A DNA stretch of 64,000 nucleotides from the NCBI RefSeq assembly GCF_024919295.1, contig NZ_JANWTC010000005.1, positions 1 to 64,000 on the forward strand. Reading direction: 5' to 3'. The notes under the pieces are model-generated. The model did not search any database. It was given only the letters and a program-made list of their open reading frames with translations, and had not been told where the DNA came from. The DNA comes from Corynebacterium lemuris. GTDB lineage: Bacteria > Actinomycetota > Actinomycetes > Mycobacteriales > Mycobacteriaceae. This document shows, in pieces, positions 1 through 9,131 of the stretch; position 1 is the stretch's first letter; the number at the start of each line of letters is the position of its first letter. The position numbers and the translations under genes are program-made.

Positions 1-99
1 CTCCTTGGAGGTGTCCGACTTGATGGACTCGCCCTTGAACTTTTCAGTGGCCTTGTTACCGGAATCATGGGCGGTGGGGTTCATATCAGCCTGCGTCAT
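1..99 (-). CDS. N-terminal fragment of an unidentified protein
   Basis: An open frame of 33 codons runs off the left edge of the window. It begins MTQADMNPTAHDSGNKATEK and stays hydrophilic and lysine/glutamate rich. An AAGGAG ribosome binding site lies about 8 bases before the ATG (base 99), which supports a real start; an in-frame ATG five codons later is possible. The gene follows hpaB on the same strand after a 112-base gap that holds the palindrome CACCGGCCGGTG (180-191), so it may be the next gene of the hydroxyphenylacetate operon, for example a ring-cleavage enzyme or permease. Too little is visible to name a family. Confidence 0.55.
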   Translation of the reverse strand, partial: MTQADMNPTAHDSGNKATEKFKGESIKSDTSKE

Positions 100-211
100 G
101 ATGATTGTCTCCTTAGGGGATTAGGTCAGGGGAAGGAACCGGGACAGCCGCCGGACCAGCCACCCGGAACACTCCAGGTCACCGGCCGGTGCAGTCTCCT
201 GCGGTGTGGGC

Positions 212-1798
212 TCAGTGGCGGTTACGGCTGAGGTACATGTTGACGTCCTCACCGCTGAACAGGTCAGGAACGGTCCAACCATCCAGGTCATACTCAGCCA
301 TGCAGTCCTCGACCATGCCGTTCATCGTGGCGGTGGTGCCGTTGTTCATGGCATTCATGAGCATCTCGATCTTCACGTTCTCGTGGTTGCCCGAGTAGTT
401 GCGCTCATAGAGCTCATGGCGGCCTCCGAACTCCGAACCGATCGCGTCCCACAGCAGCTTCATCAGCTTCACCCGGTCCACCGCCTCGATACCGTTGGAA
501 CCACGGACATACTTATCCAGGTAGGGACGGATCTCAGCGTTCTTGAAATCAAGCGCACCCGACGGCAGGTAGATCAGACCGGAAGCCACATCCTGCTCGA
601 TGATCTCCTTGATCCGCGGGTAGCCCTGTGCCATGAACATTCGGTACGCCAGGCCGTAATCCATCTTCGGCAACAGCGAACCGTTCGGCCCCTGATCCGG
701 GTTGAGCATCATGGCATCAGCCAGGGCCCAGAACATGTTGCGCCACCCGATCACCTCACCGGCCCGGGCCTGCACGCCACGGAAATCCTGGGTGCCGGCG
801 ATCTCCAGGGCCTTGAGCAGCAGACCCGCGATGAAGTCGAGCTTCACCGCCAGGCGGATACACCCCTGGTAGGTGAAACGCTGGATGAAACCGGTCTGCG
901 GCATGAAACCGTTGATCTGGTCCGGATCACCGTAGGCGAAGATGTTCTCCCAGGGCACGAGCACCTTGTCGAAGATGAACACCGCATCGTTCTCGTCCAT
1001 CCGCGAGGACAGCGGGTAGTCGAAGGGGGTACCGGTGACAGCGGCGTTCTGCGCGTAGGAGGTCCGGGATATCAGCTTGATGCCGGGGGCGTCCATCGGC
1101 ACGGTGCAGATCAGCGCGTACTCGGGCTTCTTGATGGGCAGTCCGTAGTGGGAGATGAAGTTGAAGTTCGTGATCGCCGAACCCGTGGCCACCACCTTCG
1201 CGCCAGAGACGATGACGCCGTTGTCGGTCTCCTTCTCCACCTTCATGAACACGTCCTTGACCTGGTCCGGCGGCAGGTGCCGGTCAACCGGCGGGTTGAT
1301 GATCGCGTGGTTCCAGTAGAGGACCTTCTCCTGGGACTCCTTGTACCAGCGCTGCGCATTCTCCTGGTACGGGGAGTAGAACTCCGGCATGGCACCCAGG
1401 GTGCCCAAAAACGCCGCCTTGTAGTCCGGGGAACGGCCGAACCAGCCGTAGCTCATCCGGGCCCAGGTCTCGATGGCGGTACGCGACTTCTGCAGATCTT
1501 CCACGGAACGGGGCACCTTGAAGAACGGGTGGGTCTTGCCACCCGAACCGGTGTCCGTGTCCGTGAGCAGGAGATCAGCGGTCGCGGGGTCATGGAATCC
1601 GTCGTACATCCGGGCCACCATCCGCACCGAGTTACGGAAGGCAGGGTGGGTGGTGACATCCTTGACGCGCTCGCCGTGCAGGTAGATCTCGCGGCCGTCG
1701 CGCAGGGATTCGATGTACTCATCCCCGGTCATCGGCAACTTCGGGTTGGCCGGGGTGGTGCGGACGGACATGTCACTCTGGGCGGTAGAGGTGGTCAT
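212..1798 (-). CDS. hpaB: 4-hydroxyphenylacetate 3-monooxygenase, oxygenase subunit
   Basis: The 528-residue product matches the HpaB family in length and sequence. This FADH2-dependent oxygenase hydroxylates 4-hydroxyphenylacetate (or a related phenol) to the catechol, using reduced flavin from a partner reductase. Recognisable stretches are the N-terminal [20 protein letters not shown], the central [40 protein letters not shown], and a C-terminal [20 protein letters not shown] typical of the family. The ATG at 1798 is chosen because AAGGAG lies 9 bases upstream; the open frame extends further, but only as overlap with hpaC. The flavin reductase gene lies 55 bases upstream on the same strand, so the two probably form one operon. 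The exact phenolic substrate is inferred. Confidence 0.9.
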   Translation of the reverse strand: MTTSTAQSDMSVRTTPANPKLPMTGDEYIESLRDGREIYLHGERVKDVTTHPAFRNSVRMVARMYDGFHDPATADLLLTDTDTGSGGKTHPFFKVPRSVEDLQKSRTAIETWARMSYGWFGRSPDYKAAFLGTLGAMPEFYSPYQENAQRWYKESQEKVLYWNHAIINPPVDRHLPPDQVKDVFMKVEKETDNGVIVSGAKVVATGSAITNFNFISHYGLPIKKPEYALICTVPMDAPGIKLISRTSYAQNAAVTGTPFDYPLSSRMDENDAVFIFDKVLVPWENIFAYGDPDQINGFMPQTGFIQRFTYQGCIRLAVKLDFIAGLLLKALEIAGTQDFRGVQARAGEVIGWRNMFWALADAMMLNPDQGPNGSLLPKMDYGLAYRMFMAQGYPRIKEIIEQDVASGLIYLPSGALDFKNAEIRPYLDKYVRGSNGIEAVDRVKLMKLLWDAIGSEFGGRHELYERNYSGNHENVKIEMLMNAMNNGTTATMNGMVEDCMAEYDLDGWTVPDLFSGEDVNMYLSRNRH

Positions 1799-1853
1799 GA
1801 TGGTCTTCTCCTTCGATGAGGTAAAAGGTGTTGTTGTGCCGGGGGTGGATCGG

Positions 1854-2453
1854 TCAGAAGGACTTGAACGAGGTGGATCCCTCGAACCAGCCGAAAGCGA
1901 GCGCGTCGCCGGACGCCTCCCACGGGTTGCCGTCGCAGTAGCCACCGAGTTCGCGGAACTTACCGGAGACGAACAACAATGGATCGGCGTCATTGATCTC
2001 CATGGCGATGACCTCACCGATGACGATGATGTGGTCACCGCCGTCATAGATGCGCCAAGGTTTGCACTCCAGAGTCGCGGCATTGCCCTCCAGGACGGGG
2101 ATGCCGTCATCTGAGCGCCACCGTGGTGGTTCCTTCATGGGTTTTCCAGCGAAGTTGAGGCAGATGTCCAGCTGCTCTGCCGCCATGATGTTGATGGCGA
2201 AGGGGGCGTCCTCCAGGTACTGGGAAGCCTTGTTGCCACGGATGAGGGTCACCTGGACCAGTGGGGGGTCCAGGGACACCGCGGTAAAGGCATTGACGGT
2301 GGCGCCGTGCGGGGTCCCGTCAGGGGTCCGGCACGTCACCACGGTGACACCGGTCGCGAATTTACCGAACGCGTTGCGCAACTCCCGGGGATCAATGACT
2401 GAGGTCGATTCAGCAGTTTCCACTGCTGAGAGGGATGATTTAGTACTCAACAC
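1854..2453 (-). CDS. hpaC: Flavin reductase, HpaC-like partner of HpaB
   Basis: This 199-residue protein belongs to the flavin-reductase-like (FMN-binding split-barrel) family that supplies FADH2 to two-component monooxygenases. Visible family features are FATGVTVVT near residue 33, [15 protein letters not shown], a DxxPFAINI segment, and [13 protein letters not shown] in the second half. The start is GTG at 2453, with GGAG a few bases upstream; the next codon is TTG and would also be possible. It is transcribed just ahead of hpaB and faces the large LuxR-type regulator across a 393-base region, which suggests that regulator controls it. The symbol rests on adjacency to hpaB; by sequence alone it could serve another flavin monooxygenase. 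Confidence 0.85.
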   Translation of the reverse strand: MLSTKSSLSAVETAESTSVIDPRELRNAFGKFATGVTVVTCRTPDGTPHGATVNAFTAVSLDPPLVQVTLIRGNKASQYLEDAPFAINIMAAEQLDICLNFAGKPMKEPPRWRSDDGIPVLEGNAATLECKPWRIYDGGDHIIVIGEVIAMEINDADPLLFVSGKFRELGGYCDGNPWEASGDALAFGWFEGSTSFKSF

Positions 2454-2846
2454 TAGTCTCCAAACTGTCTTCCAGGACGTCGGGGATGTGTGGTTGGTTG
2501 TGATGATTCCCCAGCGGCAGGGGCGTTCCGGCGGAACGGTGCAGCGGCCGGGGAGTAGACCAGAGGCATGTCAGGAAGGTGTCTTCCCTCCATCCCTTTC
2601 CGTGTCGTAAGTTACAATTTAACGATCACTGAGAGTCAGAACACGAGTAAAAATGCCCAATCTGATTACCTGTTTCTGCTACTGACCCCCTGGCAGGGTG
2701 TAACGGGTATACCCGGGCAAACAGGGAATTTCCTCTTGAGTGAGGGTGATCCAGACGGTGTGCCCAGTTCAGATTGGCTTCAGTCAGATCCCGGCTTTCT
2801 GGGTACCCAGATCAAGAACTCGTTCAGAAAACAAGGAGTTACCACG
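2454..2846. promoter_or_regulatory. Divergent control region between hpaC and the LuxR-type regulator
   Basis: This 393-base stretch has no convincing gene. It is locally AT-richer around 2605-2670. It contains two perfect palindromes: GTTCCG-G-CGGAAC (2525-2537), nearer hpaC, and CGGGTATACCCG (2704-2715), nearer the regulator. Either could be an operator. An open frame continuous with the regulator spans 2568-2846, but it lacks a ribosome binding site and is probably untranslated. Confidence 0.5.
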
Positions 2847-5234
2847 ATGACCATGAGGACCGGCACGCTGCCACAGGGCCCGTTACGCCGCCAGGCGGCT
2901 GTCACCAGTTTCGTGGGCCGCGAACAAAAGCTTGTCGAGGCGCGGAACCAACTTGTGGGATCCCGGCTGGTCACCATGATCGGACCTGGCGGGGTGGGTA
3001 AGACCCGTCTTGCCACAGAATTGGCTGAACGTACGGCGCCGGCCTTCACCGACGGTGTCTGGTTGGCCAGGCTGGACAGTCTGCAGAGCGGTGACCGGGT
3101 GGCATCGATCGTCGCTGATGCACTGCAGATCCCTGACCAGTCCAATCGCATGGCATCAGAACGGGTTTCCAGTTATCTCGCCGATAAAGAACTCCTGCTA
3201 GTTCTGGATAACTGTGAGCACGTTCTTGAGGCCGCAGCTGAACTGGTGGTCACGATCCTGGCGACAGCGCCGAAGGTCCGGGTCCTGACCACCAGCCGTG
3301 AGCCCCTCGGTATTGCCGGCGAACAGATCTGTGTGGTCCCTCCGTTGTCCACTCCACCGCTCAACGACGGAGACACCACCGCTGTCCGGGACATAGAGCA
3401 ATTCGAATCGGTTGCAATGCTCGTGGATCGCGCCCGTCAGGTCATACCTGACTTCATGATCACCGACAGCAACCGCGATGCCATCGCACAGCTCTGTATT
3501 CAACTGGACGGAATTCCCCTGGCCATTGAACTGGCGGCCACTCGGCTGCGGACGTTATCCCCCAGGCAGTTGCTCCAGAGGTTGGACCGGCGTTTCCAGC
3601 TCCTCACCCGCGGTGATCGCACATCACTGCCCCGGCAACAGACACTCCAGGCCCTGATCAGCTGGAGCTTCGAACTGTGCACGCCGGCGGAACAGCTCCT
3701 GTGGCGTAGGCTGTCAATTTTTCCGGGCGCTTTTGATCTGGAAGCGGCTGAAGAGGTCTGTGGCTTCGGCGAGCTCTCCCCTGAAGAGATCTTTGATCTT
3801 CTCGATCAGCTTGTCAGCAAATCAATCCTGCTGGCCGAGCATGACTCCGATGAGGTCAACTACCGCATGCTGATGACGATCCGGGAATACGGGACACAAC
3901 TGCCCACAGATGAGGAGGAACTCACCCGGCTACGGTCACGGCACCGGGATGTGTACCTGAATCGAGTGATCACCCGCGCGGAGGCATGGTGTGGTCCCGG
4001 TCAGGCGGAAGCTCTGGCGGCCACCCGGAGGGAACGTCCGAACTTGATGGTGTCCATGGACTGGTCGCTCAGTGCCCCGGGAGAACATGATGCAGCAGCA
4101 CATATGGGATCAAAGCTGCGTTATCACTGGGTGTCCGGAAAATATCTGAGTGATGGTCGACAAACTATGGAACGGATTCTCCGGCAGGGGGAACTGTCCC
4201 AGCAGGAACGGGGAACGGCTTCCTGGGCCATCAGTTGGGTATGTCTCATACAGGGTGACCATGATGCAGCTGCAAAGCACCTCGAAGTGGCCCACCGCAT
4301 CGCCGAGAACCTGGGTGACACCGTGATGAAGGGGCACTACCAGCACTGGAAGGCCCTCCACCACCTCTTCACCGGGGACCTCCCCACTTCCATCGCGTTC
4401 TACCGCACTGCCATAGCCTCCCACGAAGCAGAGGGCCGTGTGGCTGATCAGTTGCTGGCCATGTTCCAGTTGGTCATGGCTCTGGCATTCAACGGGGAGG
4501 CTGAGACAGGTCTGGAGGTTGCCCGGAAGGCCCGGGAGCTGGCGGAGAAATATGAGGAGCGGTGGAACCTGTCATTCATATGGTGGATCACAGGCGTATG
4601 CCACTGGCATCTGAGTGACTACGCAGGCGCCAAGGAAGCCGCTTTGACGGCGTTGGAGATCCAGAAGGATTTCCATGACCTCATCTGCACCGCCATGAGT
4701 ATTGAGGTGTTGTGCTGGACTGCAGTGTCCACCGGGGAGTACGGGAGAGGATGGAAGCTGGCGGAGGCCGCTGATTCTGTCTGGCGCAATATGGGTACGT
4801 CTCTGCTTGCTTTCGGTCCCCATATCGCGAAGGTCACCCATGACACCGTGGATACCTGCCGGGAGGCACTGAAGTTGTCGGCTGGACAGATGCCGGAGCT
4901 GTCAGATTCGCTCACGGTCTCTGAAGCCTTTGACGTGGCGCTGGATTCCACCTCTGCAGCCGCAGGAAAGGTGATCCATACCGAGGAAAACCCGTTGACC
5001 ACGCGTGAGGTGGAAGTCGCGGAATTCGTCGCCCGGGGGTTGACTAACCGGCAGATCGCCCAGGAGCTGGTCCTTTCCCGCCGTACTGTGGATGGGCACG
5101 TTGAGAGGATCCTGGCCAAGCTCGGCTTTTCTTCCCGAACGCAGGTCGCAATGTGGTTGGAAGGTCAGCGGCAGATATCCGTGATACAGGAGGGGAGGCC
5201 CCCGTGCCATGCTGAAGCCAGAGTCACCCTGTAG
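2847..5234 (+). CDS. Large ATP-binding LuxR-type transcriptional regulator
   Basis: This 795-residue protein has an N-terminal P-loop ATPase module: Walker A GPGGVGKT at residues 46-53 and a Walker B-like [10 protein letters not shown] at 116-125. A long helical, TPR-like middle follows, and the C-terminus is a LuxR/FixJ helix-turn-helix ([20 protein letters not shown]... [14 protein letters not shown]). This matches the LAL/AfsR-like group in actinomycetes. The ATG at 2847 is chosen because AAGGAG sits 8 bases upstream; the frame stays open for 93 more codons upstream without a better start. It lies opposite hpaC, so its likely targets are the hpa genes, and it may sense an aromatic ligand. 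That role is inferred from position only. Confidence 0.8.
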   Translation: MTMRTGTLPQGPLRRQAAVTSFVGREQKLVEARNQLVGSRLVTMIGPGGVGKTRLATELAERTAPAFTDGVWLARLDSLQSGDRVASIVADALQIPDQSNRMASERVSSYLADKELLLVLDNCEHVLEAAAELVVTILATAPKVRVLTTSREPLGIAGEQICVVPPLSTPPLNDGDTTAVRDIEQFESVAMLVDRARQVIPDFMITDSNRDAIAQLCIQLDGIPLAIELAATRLRTLSPRQLLQRLDRRFQLLTRGDRTSLPRQQTLQALISWSFELCTPAEQLLWRRLSIFPGAFDLEAAEEVCGFGELSPEEIFDLLDQLVSKSILLAEHDSDEVNYRMLMTIREYGTQLPTDEEELTRLRSRHRDVYLNRVITRAEAWCGPGQAEALAATRRERPNLMVSMDWSLSAPGEHDAAAHMGSKLRYHWVSGKYLSDGRQTMERILRQGELSQQERGTASWAISWVCLIQGDHDAAAKHLEVAHRIAENLGDTVMKGHYQHWKALHHLFTGDLPTSIAFYRTAIASHEAEGRVADQLLAMFQLVMALAFNGEAETGLEVARKARELAEKYEERWNLSFIWWITGVCHWHLSDYAGAKEAALTALEIQKDFHDLICTAMSIEVLCWTAVSTGEYGRGWKLAEAADSVWRNMGTSLLAFGPHIAKVTHDTVDTCREALKLSAGQMPELSDSLTVSEAFDVALDSTSAAAGKVIHTEENPLTTREVEVAEFVARGLTNRQIAQELVLSRRTVDGHVERILAKLGFSSRTQVAMWLEGQRQISVIQEGRPPCHAEARVTL

Positions 5235-5369
5235 CAATAGCCACCCGTTCACCACGCGGAACAAAGCTTGACCGCAGGTGCAGAAGCTGTGGCGCCTGCC
5301 GGAGACGCCACCATCTCACTCAGCACCCCACCGTCACCGGGCAGATCACCGCACTCATGGGGCCCTCCC

Positions 5370-7115
5370 CTACACCGCCCCGGCGGCCCCGATGTTGCGG
5401 ATGTTGGCCCGTGCCAGGTCAACCATGCGGCCGACACCGCCGCCGAAGACGGTGCGGGTCGCGGCCCTGGAGAAACCCACCAGCATGTCCCAGGTGATCT
5501 CCGGAGGGATGGACAGGGCGTTGGGATCGGTGACCACGTCGATGAGCACCGGGCCGGGGTGGGCGAAGGCCTCCTTCAGCCCCTTGCGCAGCTTCTTCGG
5601 GTCCTCGATGCGGACCGAGCGGATGCCCATGGCCTCGGCGATGGCGGCGAAGTTGACGTGCTCATGGTCGGTACCGTGGTCCGGCATGCCGGCCACCAGC
5701 ATCTCGAGCTTGACCATGCCGAGGGAGGAGTTGTTGAACACGACCATCTTGATGGGCAGGTCATGCAGTTTCACGGTGAGCAGCTCGCCGAGCAGCATGG
5801 ACAGGCCACCGTCGCCGGCGAAGGTGACCACCTGGCGGTCGCGGTCGGCCATCTGCGCGCCGATGGCGTGCGGCAGGGCGTTGGCCATGGTGCCGTGCCG
5901 GAAGGAACCGAGCTCGGCGCGGCGGCCGTTGGGGGTGAGGTAGCGGGCGGCCCAGACGTTGCACATGCCGGTGTCGATGGTGAAGACGGCGTCCTCGTCG
6001 GCCAGTTCATCGATCAGCGCTGCGAGGTACTCGGGGTGGATGGGTTTCCTGCTCTCCGCCTTGTCGGCGTAGGCGTCGACGACGCTGTCCAGCAGGTCGG
6101 CATGGCGGCGCAGCTGCTGGTCCAGGAAGGAGCGGTCGGTTTTCTCCTCGATATGCGGGAGGATGTTCTCGATGACCGCACCCACGTCGCCGACAACGGG
6201 GTGGCGGACGGTGGTACGCCGGCCGATGTGGGCGGCCTCGATGTCCACCTGCGCGACATTCTCCCGCGGCAGATACTCGCTGTAGGGGAAGTCGGTGCCC
6301 AGGAGGATGAGCAGGTCGGCCTCGTGCATGGCGTCATGGCAGGCACCGTAACCGAGGAGTCCGGACATGCCGACATCGAAGGGGTTGTCGTACTGGATGT
6401 GCATCTTGCCGCCGAAGGCGTGGCCCACGGGGGATTTGAGCTTCTCCGCCAGGGCGAGGACCTGCTCGCGGGCATCGGCCACGCCGGCGCCACAGAAGAG
6501 GGTGACGGTCTCGGCGTCGTTGATCGCGGTGACCAGGCCGGCCGCCTCCGCGGCGTCGGGGTAGACGACCGGTCGGCCGGTGGCGATGGTGGAGCCGAGG
6601 AACAGGTCGTCGCCCGCCTCGTCCTCGCTGATGTCACCGGGGATGACCAGCACCGACACACCACGGCCGGCGGCGGTGGACTGGATGGCGTGGTGGAGCA
6701 GGCGGGCTCCCTGGTCCGGGGAGTTGACCATCTCGCAGTAGCCGGAGCACTCCCGGAAGAGCATCTCGGGGTGGGTCTCCTGGAAGTAGGAGCTGCCGAT
6801 CTGCAGGCTGGGCAGGTGGGAGGCCAGGGCGAGAACCTGCGCGCCGTTGCGGTGGGCGTCGTAGAGCCCCTGGATGAGGTGGGTGTTGCCGGGGCCGCAG
6901 GAGCCCGCGCAGACGGCGAGCTTCCCGGTCATGAGGGATTCCGCACCTGCGGCGAAGGCGGCGGCCTCCTCGTTGCGGACATGGATCCACTCGATACTGG
7001 AACTGCGGATCGCGTCGACGATGGGATTGAGACTGTCCCCGACGACTCCGTAGATGCGTTCCACGCCCTGATTCTCCAGCGTGGCGATCAGTTGTTCTGC
7101 GTAGTTGCGTGCCAT
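5370..7115 (-). CDS. pqo: Pyruvate:quinone oxidoreductase (pyruvate oxidase, acetate-forming)
   Basis: This 581-residue thiamine-diphosphate enzyme matches PoxB/Pqo, which oxidises pyruvate to acetate and CO2 and passes electrons to the quinone pool at the membrane. Visible features are the N-terminal IYGVVGDSLNPIVDAIR, the catalytic glutamate region VRNEEAAAFAAGAE, the CAGSCGPGNTHLIQGLYDAH segment, and the ThDP/Mg motif TFAGDGGLSMLLGELLT with NNSSLGMVK following. The C-terminal tail after residue 540 fits the family's lipid-activation segment. The start is the ATG at 7115; no strong ribosome binding site precedes it, so the mRNA may have almost no leader. It is divergent from an MFS gene and a TetR gene, and a shared inverted repeat lies between them. 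Confidence 0.93.
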   Translation of the reverse strand: MARNYAEQLIATLENQGVERIYGVVGDSLNPIVDAIRSSSIEWIHVRNEEAAAFAAGAESLMTGKLAVCAGSCGPGNTHLIQGLYDAHRNGAQVLALASHLPSLQIGSSYFQETHPEMLFRECSGYCEMVNSPDQGARLLHHAIQSTAAGRGVSVLVIPGDISEDEAGDDLFLGSTIATGRPVVYPDAAEAAGLVTAINDAETVTLFCGAGVADAREQVLALAEKLKSPVGHAFGGKMHIQYDNPFDVGMSGLLGYGACHDAMHEADLLILLGTDFPYSEYLPRENVAQVDIEAAHIGRRTTVRHPVVGDVGAVIENILPHIEEKTDRSFLDQQLRRHADLLDSVVDAYADKAESRKPIHPEYLAALIDELADEDAVFTIDTGMCNVWAARYLTPNGRRAELGSFRHGTMANALPHAIGAQMADRDRQVVTFAGDGGLSMLLGELLTVKLHDLPIKMVVFNNSSLGMVKLEMLVAGMPDHGTDHEHVNFAAIAEAMGIRSVRIEDPKKLRKGLKEAFAHPGPVLIDVVTDPNALSIPPEITWDMLVGFSRAATRTVFGGGVGRMVDLARANIRNIGAAGAV

Positions 7116-7142
7116 GCACACAACGCTACGCGCATACGTTGT

Positions 7143-7168
7143 AACTGTAATGAACGGTCGGTACAGTT
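7143..7168. promoter_or_regulatory. Inverted repeat, candidate TetR-family operator
   Basis: AACTGTA (7143-7149) and TACAGTT (7162-7168) form a perfect 7-base inverted repeat with a 12-base spacer. It is placed between the divergent pqo and MFS genes and just ahead of both starts. The TetR gene two positions downstream is the obvious candidate binder. Binding is inferred from position and symmetry. Confidence 0.55.
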
Positions 7169-7175
7169 TCCTGGT

Positions 7176-8618
7176 GTGAGACATCTCGACAACGTGGACT
7201 CCACGCCAGCCCAGCGATGGGCATTCCTGCTGGTCATTTCCCTCGGTCTGCTCATGATCGGGGTGGACAACTCCATCCTCTACACCGCGCTGCCGGAGCT
7301 GCGCCAGCAGCTGGGCACCAGCGAAACCCAGGCGCTGTGGGTCATCAACGCCTATCCCCTCGTGCTGGCCGGCCTGCTGCTGGGCACAGGCTCCCTCGGT
7401 GACCGGATCGGTCACCGCCTGATGTTCCTCATCGGCCTGGCCATCTTCGGGCTGGCCTCCCTCGCGGCAGCCTTCGCCCCCGGCGCCTGGTTTCTCGTCG
7501 CCGCCCGCGCCTTCCTCGGCCTGGGTGCCGCGACGATGATGCCCGCCACCCTGGCGCTGATCCGCATCACCTTCACCGACGAACGCGAACGCAACACCGC
7601 CATCGGTGTGTGGGGTTCGGTCGCGGTCATCGGTGCCGCCCTCGGCCCGGTCATCGGCGGTCTGCTCCTCGAGCACTTCTGGTGGGGTTCGGTCTTCCTC
7701 ATCAATGTGCCCATCGTGATCGCCGCGCTGGTGGCCACCGTAGCCGTGGCGCCGCCGAACATGCCCAACCCGACCCGCCGCTGGGACGTACTCAGCTCGC
7801 TGCAGGCCCTGGTCACGCTGGCCTCGCTGGTCACCGCCATCAAGGAACTGGCCAACCCGGAGCGCAACAGCTGGCTGCCGGCGGTCGCCGGCCTGCTCGC
7901 CGTCGGCGGCGCGGTGCTCTTCGTCCGCCGCCAGCGCCGTCTCGACGACCCGCTGCTCACCTTCGACATCTTCCGCTCCCGCATCTTCACCGGCGGTGTG
8001 CTCGCCGCGGCCGGTGCGATGTTCGCCGTGGCTGGCCTGGAGCTGCTGACCACCCAGCGTTTCCAGCTGGTCGCCGGTTACAGCCCGCTGGAGGCCGGCC
8101 TCATCGTCGTCGCGGTGACCATCGCCGCCTTCCCCTTCTCCCTGCTCGGCGGGGCCAGCCTGCACCGGGTGGGTTTCGTCCCGCTCATCCCCGGCGGTTT
8201 CGCGGCGATGGCCCTCGGCGTCGGCCTGGGTGCCTGGGCCGGCAGCCAGGACCGGCTGGTGCTGTTCATCGGAGCACTCGCCCTGGTCGGTGCCGGGGCA
8301 GGTGCGATCATGTCGGTGTCCTCGACGGCGATCATCGGCTCCGCCCCCGTGCGCCGCGCCGGGATGGCCGCGGGTGTGGAATCGGTCTCCTATGAATTCG
8401 GCACGCTGCTCTCCGTGGCGGTCCTCGGCAGCCTGCTCCCGCTGCTCTACGCCCGCGGGGCCGGGGTCGGCATGGTGATCACGGATCTTGACGCCGCCGC
8501 CTATGACGCCGCCTACCTCAACCTCCTCGCGGCCCTCGCCGTGATCGCGGGCATCTTCGCCCTGATCACCGCCTGGTGTTTCCGCGGCAACCCGAAAGGT
8601 GCCCATGCGCCGGAGTAG
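7176..8618 (+). CDS. MFS exporter of the DHA2 (14-helix) type
   Basis: The product is about 480 residues and almost wholly hydrophobic, with roughly 14 membrane segments. It starts with WAFLLVISLGLLMIGVDNSI, which carries the D-N pattern typical of helix 1 in QacA/EmrB-type drug exporters, followed by GSLGDRIGHR (motif A region) after helix 2 and GPVIGGLLLEHFWW (motif C region) in helix 5. The start is uncertain: GTG at 7176 or GTG at 7194, neither with a ribosome binding site. The stop overlaps the TetR start by 14 bases, so the two are translationally coupled. The likely role is proton-driven efflux of a toxic compound, repressed by the adjacent regulator. Substrate is unknown. Confidence 0.82.
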   Translation: MRHLDNVDSTPAQRWAFLLVISLGLLMIGVDNSILYTALPELRQQLGTSETQALWVINAYPLVLAGLLLGTGSLGDRIGHRLMFLIGLAIFGLASLAAAFAPGAWFLVAARAFLGLGAATMMPATLALIRITFTDERERNTAIGVWGSVAVIGAALGPVIGGLLLEHFWWGSVFLINVPIVIAALVATVAVAPPNMPNPTRRWDVLSSLQALVTLASLVTAIKELANPERNSWLPAVAGLLAVGGAVLFVRRQRRLDDPLLTFDIFRSRIFTGGVLAAAGAMFAVAGLELLTTQRFQLVAGYSPLEAGLIVVAVTIAAFPFSLLGGASLHRVGFVPLIPGGFAAMALGVGLGAWAGSQDRLVLFIGALALVGAGAGAIMSVSSTAIIGSAPVRRAGMAAGVESVSYEFGTLLSVAVLGSLLPLLYARGAGVGMVITDLDAAAYDAAYLNLLAALAVIAGIFALITAWCFRGNPKGAHAPE

Positions 8619-9120
8619 ACGTGAACACATCATCGACGCCGCCGTGGCCCTCATCGCCGCAGACGGGCTCGAGGCGGTGAGCTTCGAGGCCCTCGCCGAA
8701 GCGGCAGGCCTGTCCAAATCCGGCATCATCTACCACTTCCCCAGCCGCCACGAACTCATGCTGGGCATCCACCGGCACCTCGCCCAGGCGTGGGAGGTCG
8801 AACTCGAACGCATCGCCGGTGCCCGGGCCGCCGAACTCAGCCAGGCCCAGCGACTGCGCGCGGTGGTCATCTCCATGGGCCGGACCGCCGAACTGCCGGA
8901 GCTGCTCATGGTCCTCGACGCCCGCAATGAGCCCGAGTACAAGGAGGTGTGGGCGGGCGTCGATAAGCGGTGGATGCCGGAGCCCGATTCCTCCGACGCC
9001 TACCTCGTCCAGCTCATCGCCTACGGGCTGTGGGCACACGACCACGTCCACCACGAGCCATTGCAGGCGGCGGACCGGAAGCGGCTCATTGCGGCTGCGC
9101 TGGAGCAGATCCCCACATAG
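8605..9120 (+). CDS. TetR-family transcriptional regulator
   Basis: The 171-residue protein opens with a TetR helix-turn-helix: RREHIIDAAVALIAADGLEA, then FEALAEAAGLSKSGIIYHFP over residues about 30-50. The rest is the helical ligand-binding half, with a GLWAHDHVHHEP stretch near the end that also occurs in TetR_C-type proteins. The ATG at 8605 is favoured over an in-frame GTG at 8599 because GAAAGG lies just before it. It overlaps the end of the exporter gene. The likely job is to repress the exporter, and perhaps pqo, through the inverted repeat at 7143-7168. Confidence 0.88.
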   Translation: MRRSRREHIIDAAVALIAADGLEAVSFEALAEAAGLSKSGIIYHFPSRHELMLGIHRHLAQAWEVELERIAGARAAELSQAQRLRAVVISMGRTAELPELLMVLDARNEPEYKEVWAGVDKRWMPEPDSSDAYLVQLIAYGLWAHDHVHHEPLQAADRKRLIAAALEQIPT

Positions 9121-9131
9121 ACTCAGCACCC

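Noticed and set aside
206..1819. Long plus-strand open frame opposite hpaB
   Set aside because: It runs antisense to a clear HpaB gene, and its product is rich in His, Val, Arg and Gly in the pattern expected from the complementary strand of a GC-rich gene.
5289..5311. Terminator between the LuxR-type regulator and pqo
   Set aside because: GTGGCG and CGCCAC can pair, but the stem is only 6 bases with an 11-base loop and no T-run.
5268..7175. Upstream part of the long open frame that ends in the MFS gene
   Set aside because: It is antisense to pqo and reads as low-complexity shadow sequence. The real transporter begins near 7176.
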